DNA from: Oscillatoriales cyanobacterium | GTDB taxonomy: Bacteria; Cyanobacteriota; Cyanobacteriia; Cyanobacteriales; Microcoleaceae | Reading direction: 5' to 3' | Length of the DNA: 52,543 bases | Assembly: GCA_004293365.1 (NCBI GenBank) | Contig: RDYN01000073.1 | Span: 1-52,543 of the forward strand | Shown: piece after piece, positions 40,166-49,294 of the stretch | Layout of the letters: each line of letters begins with the position of its first letter | Numbering within the stretch: the stretch's first letter is position 1 | Made by a program: the position numbers and the translations under genes | Notes under the pieces: generated by a model | The model's database searches: none | What the model saw: only the letters and a program-made list of their open reading frames with translations | Told to the model about the DNA's origin: nothing

Positions 40166-40487
40166 GTGTTGAGATAATTTGCTCGAAACTGTCAAAAATT
40201 TCAAATAGTTGGTCGAGTTGAGTAATTTCAAAAATGAGCCTGACTGTAACTGAGAGGTTGCAAATAACCAGGCGGCATCCCCGGTGGCGGGCGGCGTTAA
40301 GTCCGCCGACTAAGGCGCACAAGCCGGAACTGTCGATAAAATCTACGTGGGCCATGTCTATTACCCAGAGTTGAGGGCGATCGGGCAAAATCTCGGCTAG
40401 CTGTTGCTGGATGAGGTTGCCTGCTTGGGAGTCGAGGCAGTTGTGAGGTTGCAGGATGATGTGTTCGTTGAAGTTGGAAAATTCCAT
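40143..40487 (-). CDS. STAS-domain anti-sigma-factor antagonist-like protein
   Basis: 114 residues. LWVIDMAHVDFIDSSGLCAL contains the phosphorylatable Ser region of SpoIIAA-like proteins, followed by GCRLVICNLSVTVRLIFEIT. Such proteins switch partner binding by Ser phosphorylation in sigma-factor or other signalling cascades. No kinase or phosphatase partner is adjacent. The last six codons (NPALVA) are encoded by the end of the repeat array, so the C-terminus was probably altered by repeat expansion. Confidence 0.88.
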   Translation of the reverse strand: MEFSNFNEHIILQPHNCLDSQAGNLIQQQLAEILPDRPQLWVIDMAHVDFIDSSGLCALVGGLNAARHRGCRLVICNLSVTVRLIFEITQLDQLFEIFDSFEQIISTQNPALVA

Positions 40488-40842
40488 AGCAGTTATCCTA
40501 CGATTGTAAAGTATGAATAAGTGAATTCACTTGCTGAAACGTCTCAACAGCATCAGCGGATTTTAGCTAAGGTTTGTAGGATGCGCGATCGGGACTGCTG
40601 TGAAAGCACAGGCGATCGCCCTCTTGTGATAAATTGAGTAGAAAAACTGGCTGGCGATCGCGCGTCCGGCAACCGCAACAATTCTCCATTTATCTATAAT
40701 GCGTTGAAGGCTATTTTTTTGTTTGGCTGGCGATCGCAAGTGTAGTGTGTTTTTCATCACAGCGAAAGATTGCACTATTGGCGGAATCGAGCCAATATAT
40801 AAAAGTATCGAGCTTTGCAAAAGTTTACGAAGGCAGTATCGA
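40488..40842. other. Intergenic, no gene seen
   Basis: Contains TTTGTAGGATGCGCGATCGG (GTAGGGTGCG-type repeat end) and several GCGATCGC sites. The adjoining DedA gene could be extended to 40723, but that part shows no family conservation. Confidence 0.5.
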
Positions 40843-41466
40843 ATGTCTTTTGAGTTTTTATCCTTAGAGACTATTCAGCAATTTGCGCGAGATTACGGCT
40901 ACTGGGCGGTATTTTTGGGAATTTTGCTAGAAAATCTGGGAGTCCCTCTTCCAGGCGAGACGATTACGATTGCTGGCGGGTTTTTGGCCGGCAGCGGGGA
41001 ACTGAATTACTGGTATGTGCTCGGAAGCGCGATCGCCGGTGCGACGGTGGGGGGAAATTTCGGTTATGCGATCGGCAGATACGGCGGCTGGCCCCTACTG
41101 CTGAAGCTGGGAAAATTTTTCCGTTTTCGGGAAGAACAACTGTTTGACCTAAAAGAAAAGTTTAGCGAAAATGCAGCTAAAGCCGTATTTTTGGGTCGTT
41201 TCATCGCACTGCTGCGAATTTTTGCCAGCCCCCTAGCAGGTATCGCAGAAATGCCTTTCTGGAAATTTTCGCTGTTCAATATTTTGGGTGCAGCAAGCTG
41301 GGCATCTGTCATGGTAAGTTTGTCATATTTCCTAGGACAAGTTGTGTCTTTAGAGAAATTGGTAGCTTGGGCGGCTCAATTTGCGGTAGTTGCTTTGCTG
41401 TTAACAGTGGCTTGGATTGCAATTCCTATTTGGTTGGAGTCGCGGAATTTGGACAAGACTAAGTAG
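40843..41466 (+). CDS. DedA-family membrane protein
   Basis: 207 residues from the ATG at 40843 (MSFEFLSLETIQQFARDYGY). Upstream extension to 40723 is unsupported. The DedA core is FLGILLENLGVPLPGETITIAGG, FLAGSGELNYWYV, GATVGGNFGYAIGRYGG, and the basic GRFIALLRIFASPLAGIAEM. Four to five helices. DedA proteins act in membrane lipid homeostasis, with undecaprenyl-phosphate or phospholipid flipping shown for relatives. Confidence 0.9.
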   Translation: MSFEFLSLETIQQFARDYGYWAVFLGILLENLGVPLPGETITIAGGFLAGSGELNYWYVLGSAIAGATVGGNFGYAIGRYGGWPLLLKLGKFFRFREEQLFDLKEKFSENAAKAVFLGRFIALLRIFASPLAGIAEMPFWKFSLFNILGAASWASVMVSLSYFLGQVVSLEKLVAWAAQFAVVALLLTVAWIAIPIWLESRNLDKTK

Positions 41467-41504
41467 GGACACAACAATGTTCATTGGTGTCAGCTTAACT
41501 GCAA

Positions 41505-41680
41505 AGACCGCCAGGGGTTAAAACCCCTGGCTAATAGCGAAAGTCCTCTAAAGAGGACTGATAAGTTCTTGAGTTATAGACAAGAGTCCTCTTGGATAAA
41601 AATGATAAGTTCTTCAGTCCTATGCAAGAGGACTTTCGCTTTGAGGCAGGGGTTTTAACCCCTGCCGGAATGTGGGTTTA
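41505..41680. repeat. Composite hairpin repeat (CCAGGGGTTAAAACCCCTGG type)
   Basis: CCGCCAGGGGTTAAAACCCC, TGGCTAATAGCGAAAGTCCT and CTAAAGAGGACTG are mirrored by GCAAGAGGACTTTCGCTTTG and AGGCAGGGGTTTTAACCCCT. Same family as 22421-22583 and 45570-45745. The rest of 41467-41878 has no gene. Confidence 0.85.
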
Positions 41681-41878
41681 ATCCGGTTGTTTGCACCACT
41701 GAACAATGTTATTTCTCTACCTCCGCTACAATGCAAAGTCAAAACACAAAATTGTTGTATCCCTACTGAATATATGTATTGCACTCAACACCAGAACCGC
41801 TATATAATTCAGAAAGATCTGATGACATATTAATGATTTGCCACAAATTGCGATCGTTTAATTGGGAAGGAATTAATT

Positions 41879-42613
41879 ATGGGATACACTACAATTTTTG
41901 ACGGAATATTTCATTTAAACAAGCGGTTATTGGACAGCGAAACTCTTTACTTATTGGAGTTTTCTCGGACGAGGCGGATGAAGCGAAATCCTGAAATTTT
42001 GCTAGATGTTCCCGATGCGGCGAGAAGGGCGGTGGGTTTGCCTTTGGGCGAAGAAGGCTGCTATTTTGTCAATGAAAAGTGGGATGAAGAGTCGGAATTG
42101 TCGATCGTAGATTACAACCGCCCGCCGAAGACTCAGCCGGGATTGTGGTGTCAGTGGATTCCGACTGCTGACGGCGGGGGGATTCAGTGGAGCGGCATGG
42201 AAAAGTTTTATGATTATGTGGAATGGTTGCAGTATCTGATTGACAATTTTATCGAACCTTGGGGTTATGTATTGAGAGGTGAGGTGAATTGGCAAGGCGA
42301 AAGACAAGAAGATGTGGGTATGATTTGGGTTGAGAATAATGTAATTATTTCGCCCGAGGGTGCCGAGGAATTGTTGAGGTATGCGGTGTCGCCGGTATCC
42401 GTGCCAAAGGTGGTTTGGGATTATTTGCAAGCGGTGGAAGCGACGGGGAAGCCTCTGACGCATTGGTATGAATTAGTCGATCGCGCGGTGGAGTTGGGAC
42501 ACGGGGAGGCGGCGCTGTGGTTCAAGCCTAATATGGATAAGTATTTAGATGGTTGGGAAAGGGGTTTTGAGTTTGAGGGGAAGGTAATTAAAATGAAAGA
42601 TAGTGAGCTTTGA
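41879..42613 (+). CDS. Conserved hypothetical protein (MGYTT-type, phage-associated in other bacteria)
   Basis: 244 residues. The N-terminal MGYTTIFDGIFHLNKRLLDS, followed by YLLEFSRTRRMKRN, is a recognisable start of a family of unknown function often seen in prophage or accessory regions. GIQWSGMEKFYDYVEWLQYL and EDVGMIWVENNVI follow. A C-terminal extension (about 175-244) looks like a second small domain. AAGGAA lies about 7 nt before the ATG. No phage genes are adjacent. Confidence 0.65.
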   Translation: MGYTTIFDGIFHLNKRLLDSETLYLLEFSRTRRMKRNPEILLDVPDAARRAVGLPLGEEGCYFVNEKWDEESELSIVDYNRPPKTQPGLWCQWIPTADGGGIQWSGMEKFYDYVEWLQYLIDNFIEPWGYVLRGEVNWQGERQEDVGMIWVENNVIISPEGAEELLRYAVSPVSVPKVVWDYLQAVEATGKPLTHWYELVDRAVELGHGEAALWFKPNMDKYLDGWERGFEFEGKVIKMKDSEL

Positions 42614-42676
42614 GCGGTTGTTTTGATTGCGGATAATCCGGTTATAATTGTTAGTACGATCCCATGAGGATGTACT

Positions 42677-43294
42677 ATGACGGCATCAACAGAAATTCGC
42701 GAAGAAGTAATTGAGAGTAAGCCACAGCGTTATTACTCTCCAGCCGAGTATTTTGCTTTAGAAGAAGCAGCAGAGGACAAAAGTGAATATTATCGCGGTC
42801 AAATATTACCAATGCCTGCGAATTCCGCCAACCACAATATGATAGTAGGTGATATTATTACGCCTTTGAATTTTGCTTTTAAAGGACAGAAACATTATCA
42901 TTTATTTGCTTTGGGCTTGCGTTTGTGGATACCGCAAAAGCAATTTTGTACTTATCCGGATGTGATGGTGGTTGCGGGGAAGCTAGAGTTTGCTGAGGGG
43001 AGGAAAGATGCGATTACTAATGTGGTGATGGTGGCTGAGGTTTTATCGAAATCGACAGCTAATTACGATCGAGGTGAAAAATTTAAACTTTTTCGCACCA
43101 TTCCTACATTGAGGGAATATGTTTTGATCGATCAGTACGAGATGCACGTCGAACAGTTTTGCAAGACGGATGACAATAAGTGGGTTTTGTCTGAGTATGA
43201 TGGTGCTGATGCGGTTATGGTGTTGAGTTCGGTGCAGTTTGAGATGTCTTTGGGCGAAATGTACGATCGCGTGGATTTTGAGTCGCAGGAGTGA
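42677..43294 (+). CDS. Uma2-family (DUF820) putative endonuclease
   Basis: 205 residues. YYSPAEYFALEEAAEDKSEY, YRGQILPMPANSANHNMI, LRLWIPQKQFCTYPDVMVV (catalytic Asp) and VVMVAEVLSKSTANYDRGEK (Glu and Lys of PD-(D/E)xK) are textbook Uma2 motifs, ending in LREYVLIDQYEMHVEQF. It is the third Uma2 domain in this window. No partner gene is evident. Confidence 0.92.
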   Translation: MTASTEIREEVIESKPQRYYSPAEYFALEEAAEDKSEYYRGQILPMPANSANHNMIVGDIITPLNFAFKGQKHYHLFALGLRLWIPQKQFCTYPDVMVVAGKLEFAEGRKDAITNVVMVAEVLSKSTANYDRGEKFKLFRTIPTLREYVLIDQYEMHVEQFCKTDDNKWVLSEYDGADAVMVLSSVQFEMSLGEMYDRVDFESQE

Positions 43295-43439
43295 GGAGTA
43301 AATGTGGTATTGAAACCACCGATTTGGGGGCGATCGAAAATCCCGTCTACACAAACAAAGTCCGCGCAACGCGAGACTGGTAGAATGTATGAAATCTTAA
43401 AAATCGGCTATTACCTACAATATCGGTCAAAAATGGGCT

Positions 43440-43817
43440 GTGACGCTTTGCTGCGAAGCAGAGGAAAAACTGGAATTGAGAGTTGCAAAAATCCTTGAGT
43501 ATTTAGACAAAAATTATCTCTTAAGCCAATGGGCAATATCTGATATTGAAGCTACGGGCAGTTATGGCAATTGCTTGAGTGCGCGGTGCAATAATCAGGA
43601 AATATTTCAGGTATCTACTTCGGATTTGTTGGAGGTGATGAGGGAAGAAGGTCAAGTTATTGAGTTAGATGCTAGTTTGATCAAAGATGATGAGGAATTG
43701 TTTAAAATCTTGATTCGAGATGGGGTTTCAATCGATTTACTGGGCAGCGGGGAGATGATACCGCTGACGGTTTTGGGCAAATATGTTTATGTTGACAAAG
43801 AACTTTTTTTGTGGTAG
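43440..43817 (+). CDS. Hypothetical protein
   Basis: 125 residues if it starts at GTG 43440. The frame is open upstream to a TAA near 43398 and reads ITYNIGQKWAV, which could belong to the protein, so the start is uncertain and an N-terminal part may be lost. It contains CEAEEKLELRVAKILEYLDK, LSQWAISDIEATGSYGNCLS and EEGQVIELDASLIKDDEELF. Acidic, soluble, no recognised family. Confidence 0.5.
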   Translation: MTLCCEAEEKLELRVAKILEYLDKNYLLSQWAISDIEATGSYGNCLSARCNNQEIFQVSTSDLLEVMREEGQVIELDASLIKDDEELFKILIRDGVSIDLLGSGEMIPLTVLGKYVYVDKELFLW

Positions 43818-43870
43818 AAATAGTAAGTGTTCGCAACTCTGAGGCGTGTTCTAAGAGTTGCGAACACTTA

Positions 43871-44287
43871 CTAAAATCCAAACACTTTAGTAATCAATGG
43901 CAGTAGGTTATTACAGAATTCTAGTAGTTTTGTGGCTTGTGGTACAGCCGAGATAATTCGTCCTAGCATCCTATCTGCCTTTTTGGCTTTATTTTTCATT
44001 TCTGCATCATTAGGATTTTGAGCAGCTTCAGCTAACTCTTTTACTTGTTCTAAAGCATCCTGTTTGTCGTCTTCACTTAAGTTTTGCTCTGCTTCAATTG
44101 CTTTTTGAAGTTGTGTGAGTAACTCTTTGATTCCAGGTTGATCAGGTTCAGAGGATGAGGGGAATTCGTTTATAGCGAATGAAACATCTCCTCCAACGTG
44201 ACTTGATGAAGTGCCTTCAACACTACCTCCTGTAACAGAACCTCCAACACTTCCTCCGATTTGAATTTTATTTTGTTTATCTTCCAT
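43871..44287 (-). CDS. Small soluble helical protein with N-terminal Gly/Ser/Val motif
   Basis: 138 residues; AGGAGG 7 nt before the ATG. Residues about 8-36 are IQIGGSVGGSVTGGSVEG, then TSSSHVGGDVS, almost the same as the C-terminal tail of the upstream gene's product. The rest (about 50-138) is helical and acidic (KELLTQLQKAIEAEQNLSED, DKQDALEQVKELAEAAQN), ending in a hydrophobic stretch (LLEFCNNLLPLITKVFGF) that might insert in a membrane. It follows the membrane-protein gene by 44 bp, so they probably form an operon. Function unknown; a matched assembly motif in two partners suggests direct interaction. Confidence 0.7.
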   Translation of the reverse strand: MEDKQNKIQIGGSVGGSVTGGSVEGTSSSHVGGDVSFAINEFPSSSEPDQPGIKELLTQLQKAIEAEQNLSEDDKQDALEQVKELAEAAQNPNDAEMKNKAKKADRMLGRIISAVPQATKLLEFCNNLLPLITKVFGF

Positions 44288-44331
44288 TATTCCCTCCTAA
44301 TTTGATTTGTCTTTGAATAACAGTGCTATTT

Positions 44332-44919
44332 TTAGTCATTTCGCGAAACATTTCCTCCAACATTGCTTGATGAACTGCCTCCAATATCACCTGCTGTAAC
44401 AGCTCCTCCCACACTTCCTTTTATTTGAATAGATCGATCGGTTGAATAGACTGTATAGTGACCTTCTTCGTGGCTTTCCATGAAATTATATAAGACTGAA
44501 ACTACCTTTTTTAACCCTGGAACATCCCTGGTGATAAATATTGGCAATGGAGAACCAGAATTTAGGTATAATTTAAGACCATATTTGGGCGGCCATAATT
44601 TATTAAAAGCCCATGAGAGAATTGCAAATCCGATCGTCAACATTGCTCCGGTTTTCTCGTCACTACTCAGAGAAGAATTCATGGTTCTCCAAAGTCCAAA
44701 GATAAACGAAAACCAAATCCATGATAATGGCACTTTAAATGTCGGAACAGGGCATACGCCAAAGCCTGTGACATTACGAAACTGATAGACATCAGAATCA
44801 AATTGAACTGTATTTTTGGTGATTTCTATTGTAGCCTTCCCGATCTGTCTGTCAATATTTTGTGATGTGTTATTTCCACCCAGCATTATTTTTTGCAACG
44901 TTTGCAACAATTTAAACAT
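44332..44919 (-). CDS. DUF6232-like two-TM membrane protein with C-terminal Gly/Ser/Val motif
   Basis: 195 residues from the ATG at 44919, preceded by GGAGGGAAGAGG. In-frame upstream codons are less likely. The N-terminal part has ATIEITKNTVQFDSDVYQFR and NVTGFGV, resembling DUF6232 (strand-rich, then NITSV). A hydrophobic hairpin follows (VPLSWIWFSFIFGLWRTMNS, TGAMLTIGFAILSWAFNKLW). The last about 32 residues are IQIKGSVGGAVTAGDIGG, then SSSSNVGGNVS, the same motif as the N-terminus of the next gene. Likely membrane-bound with the motif exposed. DUF assignment is moderate. Confidence 0.65.
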   Translation of the reverse strand: MFKLLQTLQKIMLGGNNTSQNIDRQIGKATIEITKNTVQFDSDVYQFRNVTGFGVCPVPTFKVPLSWIWFSFIFGLWRTMNSSLSSDEKTGAMLTIGFAILSWAFNKLWPPKYGLKLYLNSGSPLPIFITRDVPGLKKVVSVLYNFMESHEEGHYTVYSTDRSIQIKGSVGGAVTAGDIGGSSSSNVGGNVSRND

Positions 44920-44982
44920 TAACCTCTTCCCTCCATAAATGAAATCCTTGGGACTGCTACTTAATGCTATTGCCATTGACAA

Positions 44983-45276
44983 TAGTCCGGACAGTTTTCA
45001 ATTACCAACCGTACAATGAGAGTTTCAGCGGTTCTCCTGAGTTTATGGTAAAGACGGTATCGTGCAAAACATTTGGCGAGCCTGTGATGCCGTTTCCGCA
45101 AGCATATGCGGTTTCAATACTTCGGACAGTTTTTTAACGGCCCTGTAAGCCTTACGACGAAGCCCTGGCATTTTTTACGCATTTTCTGAAACGAGTGCGC
45201 TGAACTCAAACGAAAGAAAAAATAGCTCGATCGCACTTGTGCACTCTTCATCCCCAACTCCCAACTCCGACTCGCA
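44983..45276. other. Intergenic, no gene seen
   Basis: About 290 bp upstream of the operon. TTCGGACAGTTTTTTAACGG and related text near 44980-45140 repeats CCGGACAGTTTTCAA/TTCGGACAGTTTTTTAA. No clear promoter could be assigned. Confidence 0.4.
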
Positions 45277-45512
45277 ACACCGGAAGGTAGACAGAATTTA
45301 GAAGCTGACTTTCTGATCTTCCACCAAGGTAAATTAGGAATGCTGAAAATTGACAGCGAATCATCCCATCAAAATGCAACTGAAGAGGAAATGGGCGATC
45401 GACTTTCGATAGATTCTGGGATCTGTCTTGTCAAACATTACGAAGCTACCCGATGCAGCGAACAACCGGATCTAGTTGTACAGGAGTTTTTGGAAATATT
45501 GAGTCAGGCATA
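45277..45512 (+). pseudogene. C-terminal remnant of a PD-(D/E)xK nuclease-type protein
   Basis: An open stretch reads TPEGRQNLEADFLIFHQGKL, GMLKIDSESSHQNATEEEMG, DRLSIDSGICLVKHYEATRC, SEQPDLVVQEFLEILSQA, then a stop. The layout (E-x-D-F, then a strand ending x-E/K-x-D, DRL...GI..V..Y.A..C....VV.EFL) resembles cyanobacterial endonuclease-like proteins with a DUF559-like core. The expected Glu of the catalytic ExD/ExK strand is Lys here. No start codon or ribosome site suits a full protein. An ATG at 45340 would leave 57 residues. Confidence 0.5.
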
Positions 45513-45569
45513 GCTATGATACCAAATCCTGCCATAATATTGCTTCTATTGTTTAGTCCCCATCTGCGC

Positions 45570-45745
45570 TGCACAGTCCGCCGGGGGTTTAAACCCCCGT
45601 CTCATAGCTAAAGTCGTCTAAAGACGACTGAAAAACTTCGATCGAATTCAGATCGGGTTAATTAAAAAACTCATGAATTCTTCAGTCCTCTTTCAGAGGA
45701 CTTGAGCTATTAGCCAGGGGTTTAAACCCCTGGCGGAATTACGCA
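45570..45745. repeat. Composite hairpin repeat (GGGGGTTTAAACCCCC type)
   Basis: CAGTCCGCCGGGGGTTTAAA, CCCCCGTCTCATAGCTAAAG and TCGTCTAAAGACGACTGAAA are mirrored by CAGTCCTCTTTCAGAGGACT, TGAGCTATTAGCCAGGGGTT and TAAACCCCTGGCGGAAT. Located at the 3' end of argG. Confidence 0.88.
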
Positions 45746-45770
45746 CCCTGCGAATAATTTCTCCTAATTT

Positions 45771-46973
45771 CTACCCTCTATTTTTCTCCGACCAAACGCG
45801 AGTTGGCAGTCCCCAAACGTAGACAAATCCTTCGGCTGCTTTGTGGTCGAATTCGTCCTCAGCGCCGTAGGTTGCTAAGTCGAAACTGTACAGCGAATTC
45901 TCGGATTTGCGGCCGACAATTGTCGCATTTCCTTTGAAAAGTTTGAGGCGCACGGTTCCAGTAACTCGCTTTTGCGTGTCCTGAATAAATGCGTCTAAAG
46001 CTGTTTTTAAAGGGTTGTACCAAAGACCGTTGTAAATCATTTGGCTGTAGGTTTCTTCAATGCCGCGCTTGTAGCGCGTTACATCTGCTGTCAGGGTCAA
46101 ACTTTCTAAATCTCGGTGCGCGTGCATCAAAACCAAAATCGCTGGAGTTTCGTAAATTTCCCGCGATTTAATCCCGACTAGGCGGTTTTCAATCATGTCG
46201 ATGCGCCCGACTCCGTGATTTCCAACTATTTCGTTGAGTTGGGTAATTAAGGCGACTGGCGATAAATCTTTGCCGTTCAAACTGACAGGATTTCCGTACT
46301 CGAAACCGATTTCAATGTATTCGGGTTTGTCGGGCGTTTGTTCGATCGCCTTTGTCATCAAAAACACCTCTTCCGGCGGTTCCGCCCACGGATCTTCGAG
46401 GATTCCGGCTTCGATCGCCATTCCTAACAAATTGCGATCGATACTGTAAGGCGAAGACTTCTTCACCGGCGACGGAATACCGCATCTCTCACCGTAAGCA
46501 ATTGTTTCCTCGCGGCTCATTTTCCATTCCCGCGCTGGTGCTAAAATCTTAATCTTGGGGTTCAGGGCGCCGATCGACACATCAAACCGTACTTGGTCAT
46601 TTCCCTTACCCGTACAACCGTGGGCGATCGCATCCGCACCGTATTTTTCCGCAGCTTCTACCAACAATTTAGCAATCAGCGGGCGAGCGAGCGCAGTAGA
46701 AAGCGGATACCGATTTTCGTAAAGCGCGTTAGCTTGAATTGCTGGAAACGCATAATCTTTGACAAATTCCTCGGTAGCATCGATTACCAGCGATTCCGAA
46801 GCGCCGGATGCTAAAGCTTTTTTGCGGATCGGTTCTAATTCGTCTCCCTGTCCTAAATCCGCCGCCAGAGTAATTACCTCTTCCACACCCCACTCATTCT
46901 TGAGGTAAGGAATGCAGACAGAGGTATCGACTCCGCCGGAATATGCTAGCACAACTTTTTTAGCGCGACTCAT
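45771..46973 (-). CDS. argG: Argininosuccinate synthase
   Basis: 400 residues. [20 protein letters not shown] (ATP-binding PP loop), [15 protein letters not shown] and [20 protein letters not shown] are conserved blocks. It condenses citrulline and aspartate to argininosuccinate with ATP. Full length with an ATG at 46973; no frame damage. Stand-alone, as usual in cyanobacteria. Confidence 0.97.
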   Translation of the reverse strand: MSRAKKVVLAYSGGVDTSVCIPYLKNEWGVEEVITLAADLGQGDELEPIRKKALASGASESLVIDATEEFVKDYAFPAIQANALYENRYPLSTALARPLIAKLLVEAAEKYGADAIAHGCTGKGNDQVRFDVSIGALNPKIKILAPAREWKMSREETIAYGERCGIPSPVKKSSPYSIDRNLLGMAIEAGILEDPWAEPPEEVFLMTKAIEQTPDKPEYIEIGFEYGNPVSLNGKDLSPVALITQLNEIVGNHGVGRIDMIENRLVGIKSREIYETPAILVLMHAHRDLESLTLTADVTRYKRGIEETYSQMIYNGLWYNPLKTALDAFIQDTQKRVTGTVRLKLFKGNATIVGRKSENSLYSFDLATYGAEDEFDHKAAEGFVYVWGLPTRVWSEKNRG

Positions 46974-47351
46974 TCGTATTTACATCCTGAATTTTACTTA
47001 ATACGGTTGGGTTAAGCCCGATCCCCCCTAGCCCCCCTTCAAAAGGGGGGGACAAGAGTGTTATCAAAGTCAACCCCTACTCCCCTTCAAAAAGGGGGGG
47101 ACAAGATTCTTCTCAAAGTCGCCCTTCTTAAGGGGGATGCGAGGGGGATCTCCGGGCCATAAACAGTCTTCACCCAACCGTATTGGAATTTAACCGATTT
47201 TTCATTATGCACCTAATTGACATCAATGCTTGTCAGAAATAGTACAGATTTAGATATTCTTTTTTTTGCTGAAGTTTGCTATTTCCCGACCCGGTTGCTG
47301 CGAAAAATCTGCTACCGTGGGATACGGTAACTGTGGCGATGGGGGAAAGCC
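46974..47351. repeat. Intergenic with C/G-rich palindromes (CCCCCTAGCCCCCC type)
   Basis: TACGGTTGGGTTAAGCCCG (about 47000) is mirrored by CCCAACCGTATTGGAATTTA (near 47178). Between them lie three CCCCCTTCAAAAAGGGGGGG-like units with GACAAGATTCTTCTCAAAGT spacers. It has the look of a MITE-like element of about 180 bp. The same CCCCCC/GGGGGG motif invades mutL at 7189-7240. Confidence 0.8.
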
Positions 47352-48290
47352 GTGTTTTTTAGTGTTGTGATTCCGACGTACAATCGTAAACCAATTTTGG
47401 CAAAATGTCTACAGGCTTTGGAAAATCAGCAGTTTGGTAACATTGTCACAGATTATGAGGTGATTGTAGTCGATGACGGTTCGACGGACGGGACGATCGA
47501 GTGGTTGGCCGCAGATGCTGAGTTTTTGCCGCACGTGCGATCGATCTGTCAATCTCACCAAGGCCCCGCCGCCGCCCGGAATTTGGGCGTTGAAGATGCT
47601 AAGGGCGAGACGATTATTTTTATTGACAGCGATTTGGTGGTAACAAAGGATTTTTTGCGATCGCACGCAGATGCTTTGCTACAGGCTTACAAGGATACTG
47701 ATGCGGTTTTTACTTACGGCAGCGTGATTAATACTTGCAATTTCGACAATCCGACTGCGGAACCTTACAAAATCACTGACTTTTCGGCCGCTTATTTTGC
47801 TACGGGAAATGTCGCCATCGCCCGTCACTGGCTGCTGGAAGCTGGACTGTTTGACAATCGCTTTCAACTTTACGGATGGGAAGATTTAGAATTGGGTGTC
47901 AGATTGAAAAAATTAGGTTTAAAATTGATTAAATGTCCGCAGGCTGTCGGCTATCACTGGCATCCACCTTTTAATTTAGAGCAAATTCCTGGCATGATTG
48001 ACCGAGAAATTCAGCGCGGGAGAATGGGAGTTTTGTTTTATCAAAAACACCCGAGTTGGGAAGTGCGGCTGATGATTCAAATGACTGTTTTGCACCAAAT
48101 ACTGTGGGGAGTTTTATCTTTGGGCGGGATGCTAAATGAGCGCACAATGAAACCTTTTTTGCAGTGGTTGATCGACCGAGGCAAGTCACAGTTAGCATTA
48201 GAAATTGCTCGGATTTTTCTAAATTGGTATAATGTGAAAGCCGTGTATGCTGCTTGCAGTGAATTGCAAGCTCCTACAAAAATGCCATAG
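47352..48290 (+). CDS. Family 2 glycosyltransferase
   Basis: 312 residues, GTG start with GGGGGAAA about 4 nt upstream. FFSVVIPTYNRKPILAKCLQ, VIVVDDGSTDGTIEWL, GPAAARNLGVEDAKGETIIF and IDSDLVV (DxD metal site) are GT2 motifs. FQLYGWEDLELGVRLKKLG carries the ED catalytic element. A C-terminal hydrophobic stretch (VLHQILWGVLSLGGML) may bind the membrane. It probably transfers a sugar to an exopolysaccharide, lipid or protein; similar enzymes occur in hormogonium-polysaccharide clusters, but no such cluster is visible here. Confidence 0.9.
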   Translation: MFFSVVIPTYNRKPILAKCLQALENQQFGNIVTDYEVIVVDDGSTDGTIEWLAADAEFLPHVRSICQSHQGPAAARNLGVEDAKGETIIFIDSDLVVTKDFLRSHADALLQAYKDTDAVFTYGSVINTCNFDNPTAEPYKITDFSAAYFATGNVAIARHWLLEAGLFDNRFQLYGWEDLELGVRLKKLGLKLIKCPQAVGYHWHPPFNLEQIPGMIDREIQRGRMGVLFYQKHPSWEVRLMIQMTVLHQILWGVLSLGGMLNERTMKPFLQWLIDRGKSQLALEIARIFLNWYNVKAVYAACSELQAPTKMP

Positions 48291-49294
48291 ATCGTGCCAT
48301 TTTAGATTTTATATTTTAGATTGATGTTGACTGATGAGTAAGCTGTACGGCATTTAAATTGTAGATTTCAATGCCCTATTCCCTACTCGTCAAATCCTCT
48401 CCTCCTTTAAGATCGCAGACAATCTAGATGCTGTACAGGCGATCGCGTCAACGCCTCAACAAAACTTAAGATACGGTAGCAGGTTGTCAGGCTAGATTTG
48501 CTTGCCGTGCAGAGCCAGTAGATATACTTAAAAACAAACATTGAGCAACTGGCCCAATAGTAGCGAAACCGCGTTCTAATCACTGTTTGAATTTTATATT
48601 TAATGAAATTTGCCGGATTTATGCCTGATTTGAGGAATATCGGCTGTTTTCTCGATCGCCTGCAATAATTTGCTGAAACAAAAAATTAAAAATGCAGACA
48701 TTTTTGATAGACTGAATACAAATTAAGGGGTGCGCTATGTTGGCAGGCGATCGGACAGTGCCACTGGCATAGCACAAAAGGGAAGCTGTGTGTCTGATTT
48801 ATACTGCCATAGCTAATAAAAGCATCGCATACAGCCACTCATTGACTCCTGTCCAAAAACGGATACCGTCTCACATTCTTCTGTCACGAGCATTCCAAAA
48901 TTTTAGATAAAAGTTCAATCTCCCAGATTCATCTACCCTTGTAAATCTAAAATCGTTGGACGATTGCGCTGACGGAAAGTCTCACGCCGAAATCTCAAAT
49001 CTCAAAGCTCAAAGCTCAAATCTATCGAATGACCGCCAGCGATTGACAAACAGGATGCGGAGCTGATTGAAACTTCAACTGCTCAAATTCGCGCCATAAA
49101 TCAACATCTACCCAATTTTATTGCCATCGCAATCTAATAGTTTTATTTACAAACAATTGTGAAATTTAATAATTGTTAAAATTTGATTCATACACACTAT
49201 AGTACGCACAAAAGTTATATCATAAGCATAGAAAAAACAAATCCCGTTTATAAAAAAAGCTGCGTATATCTTCGTAAGACTATGAGGAGTTATT
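48291..49294. other. Intergenic, no gene supported
   Basis: About 1 kb. Both strands are stop-rich. There is a short CTCAAATCTCAAAGCTCAAAG direct repeat near 48995-49022. No hairpin terminator with a clear T-tract follows the glycosyltransferase gene. It might hold a regulatory RNA or a long 5' leader of the sensor gene, but I see no recognisable one. Confidence 0.4.

Noticed and set aside
40723..40842. N-terminal extension of the DedA gene
   Set aside because: The 40 extra residues are not DedA-like and overlap AT-rich and HIP1-rich intergenic DNA; the ATG at 40843 begins the conserved part.
43304..43498. Small plus-strand frame MYEILKIGYYLQYRSK before the hypothetical gene
   Set aside because: It overlaps the better frame in another phase, lacks a clear ribosome site and ends quickly; it might be a degraded N-terminus, but support is too thin.
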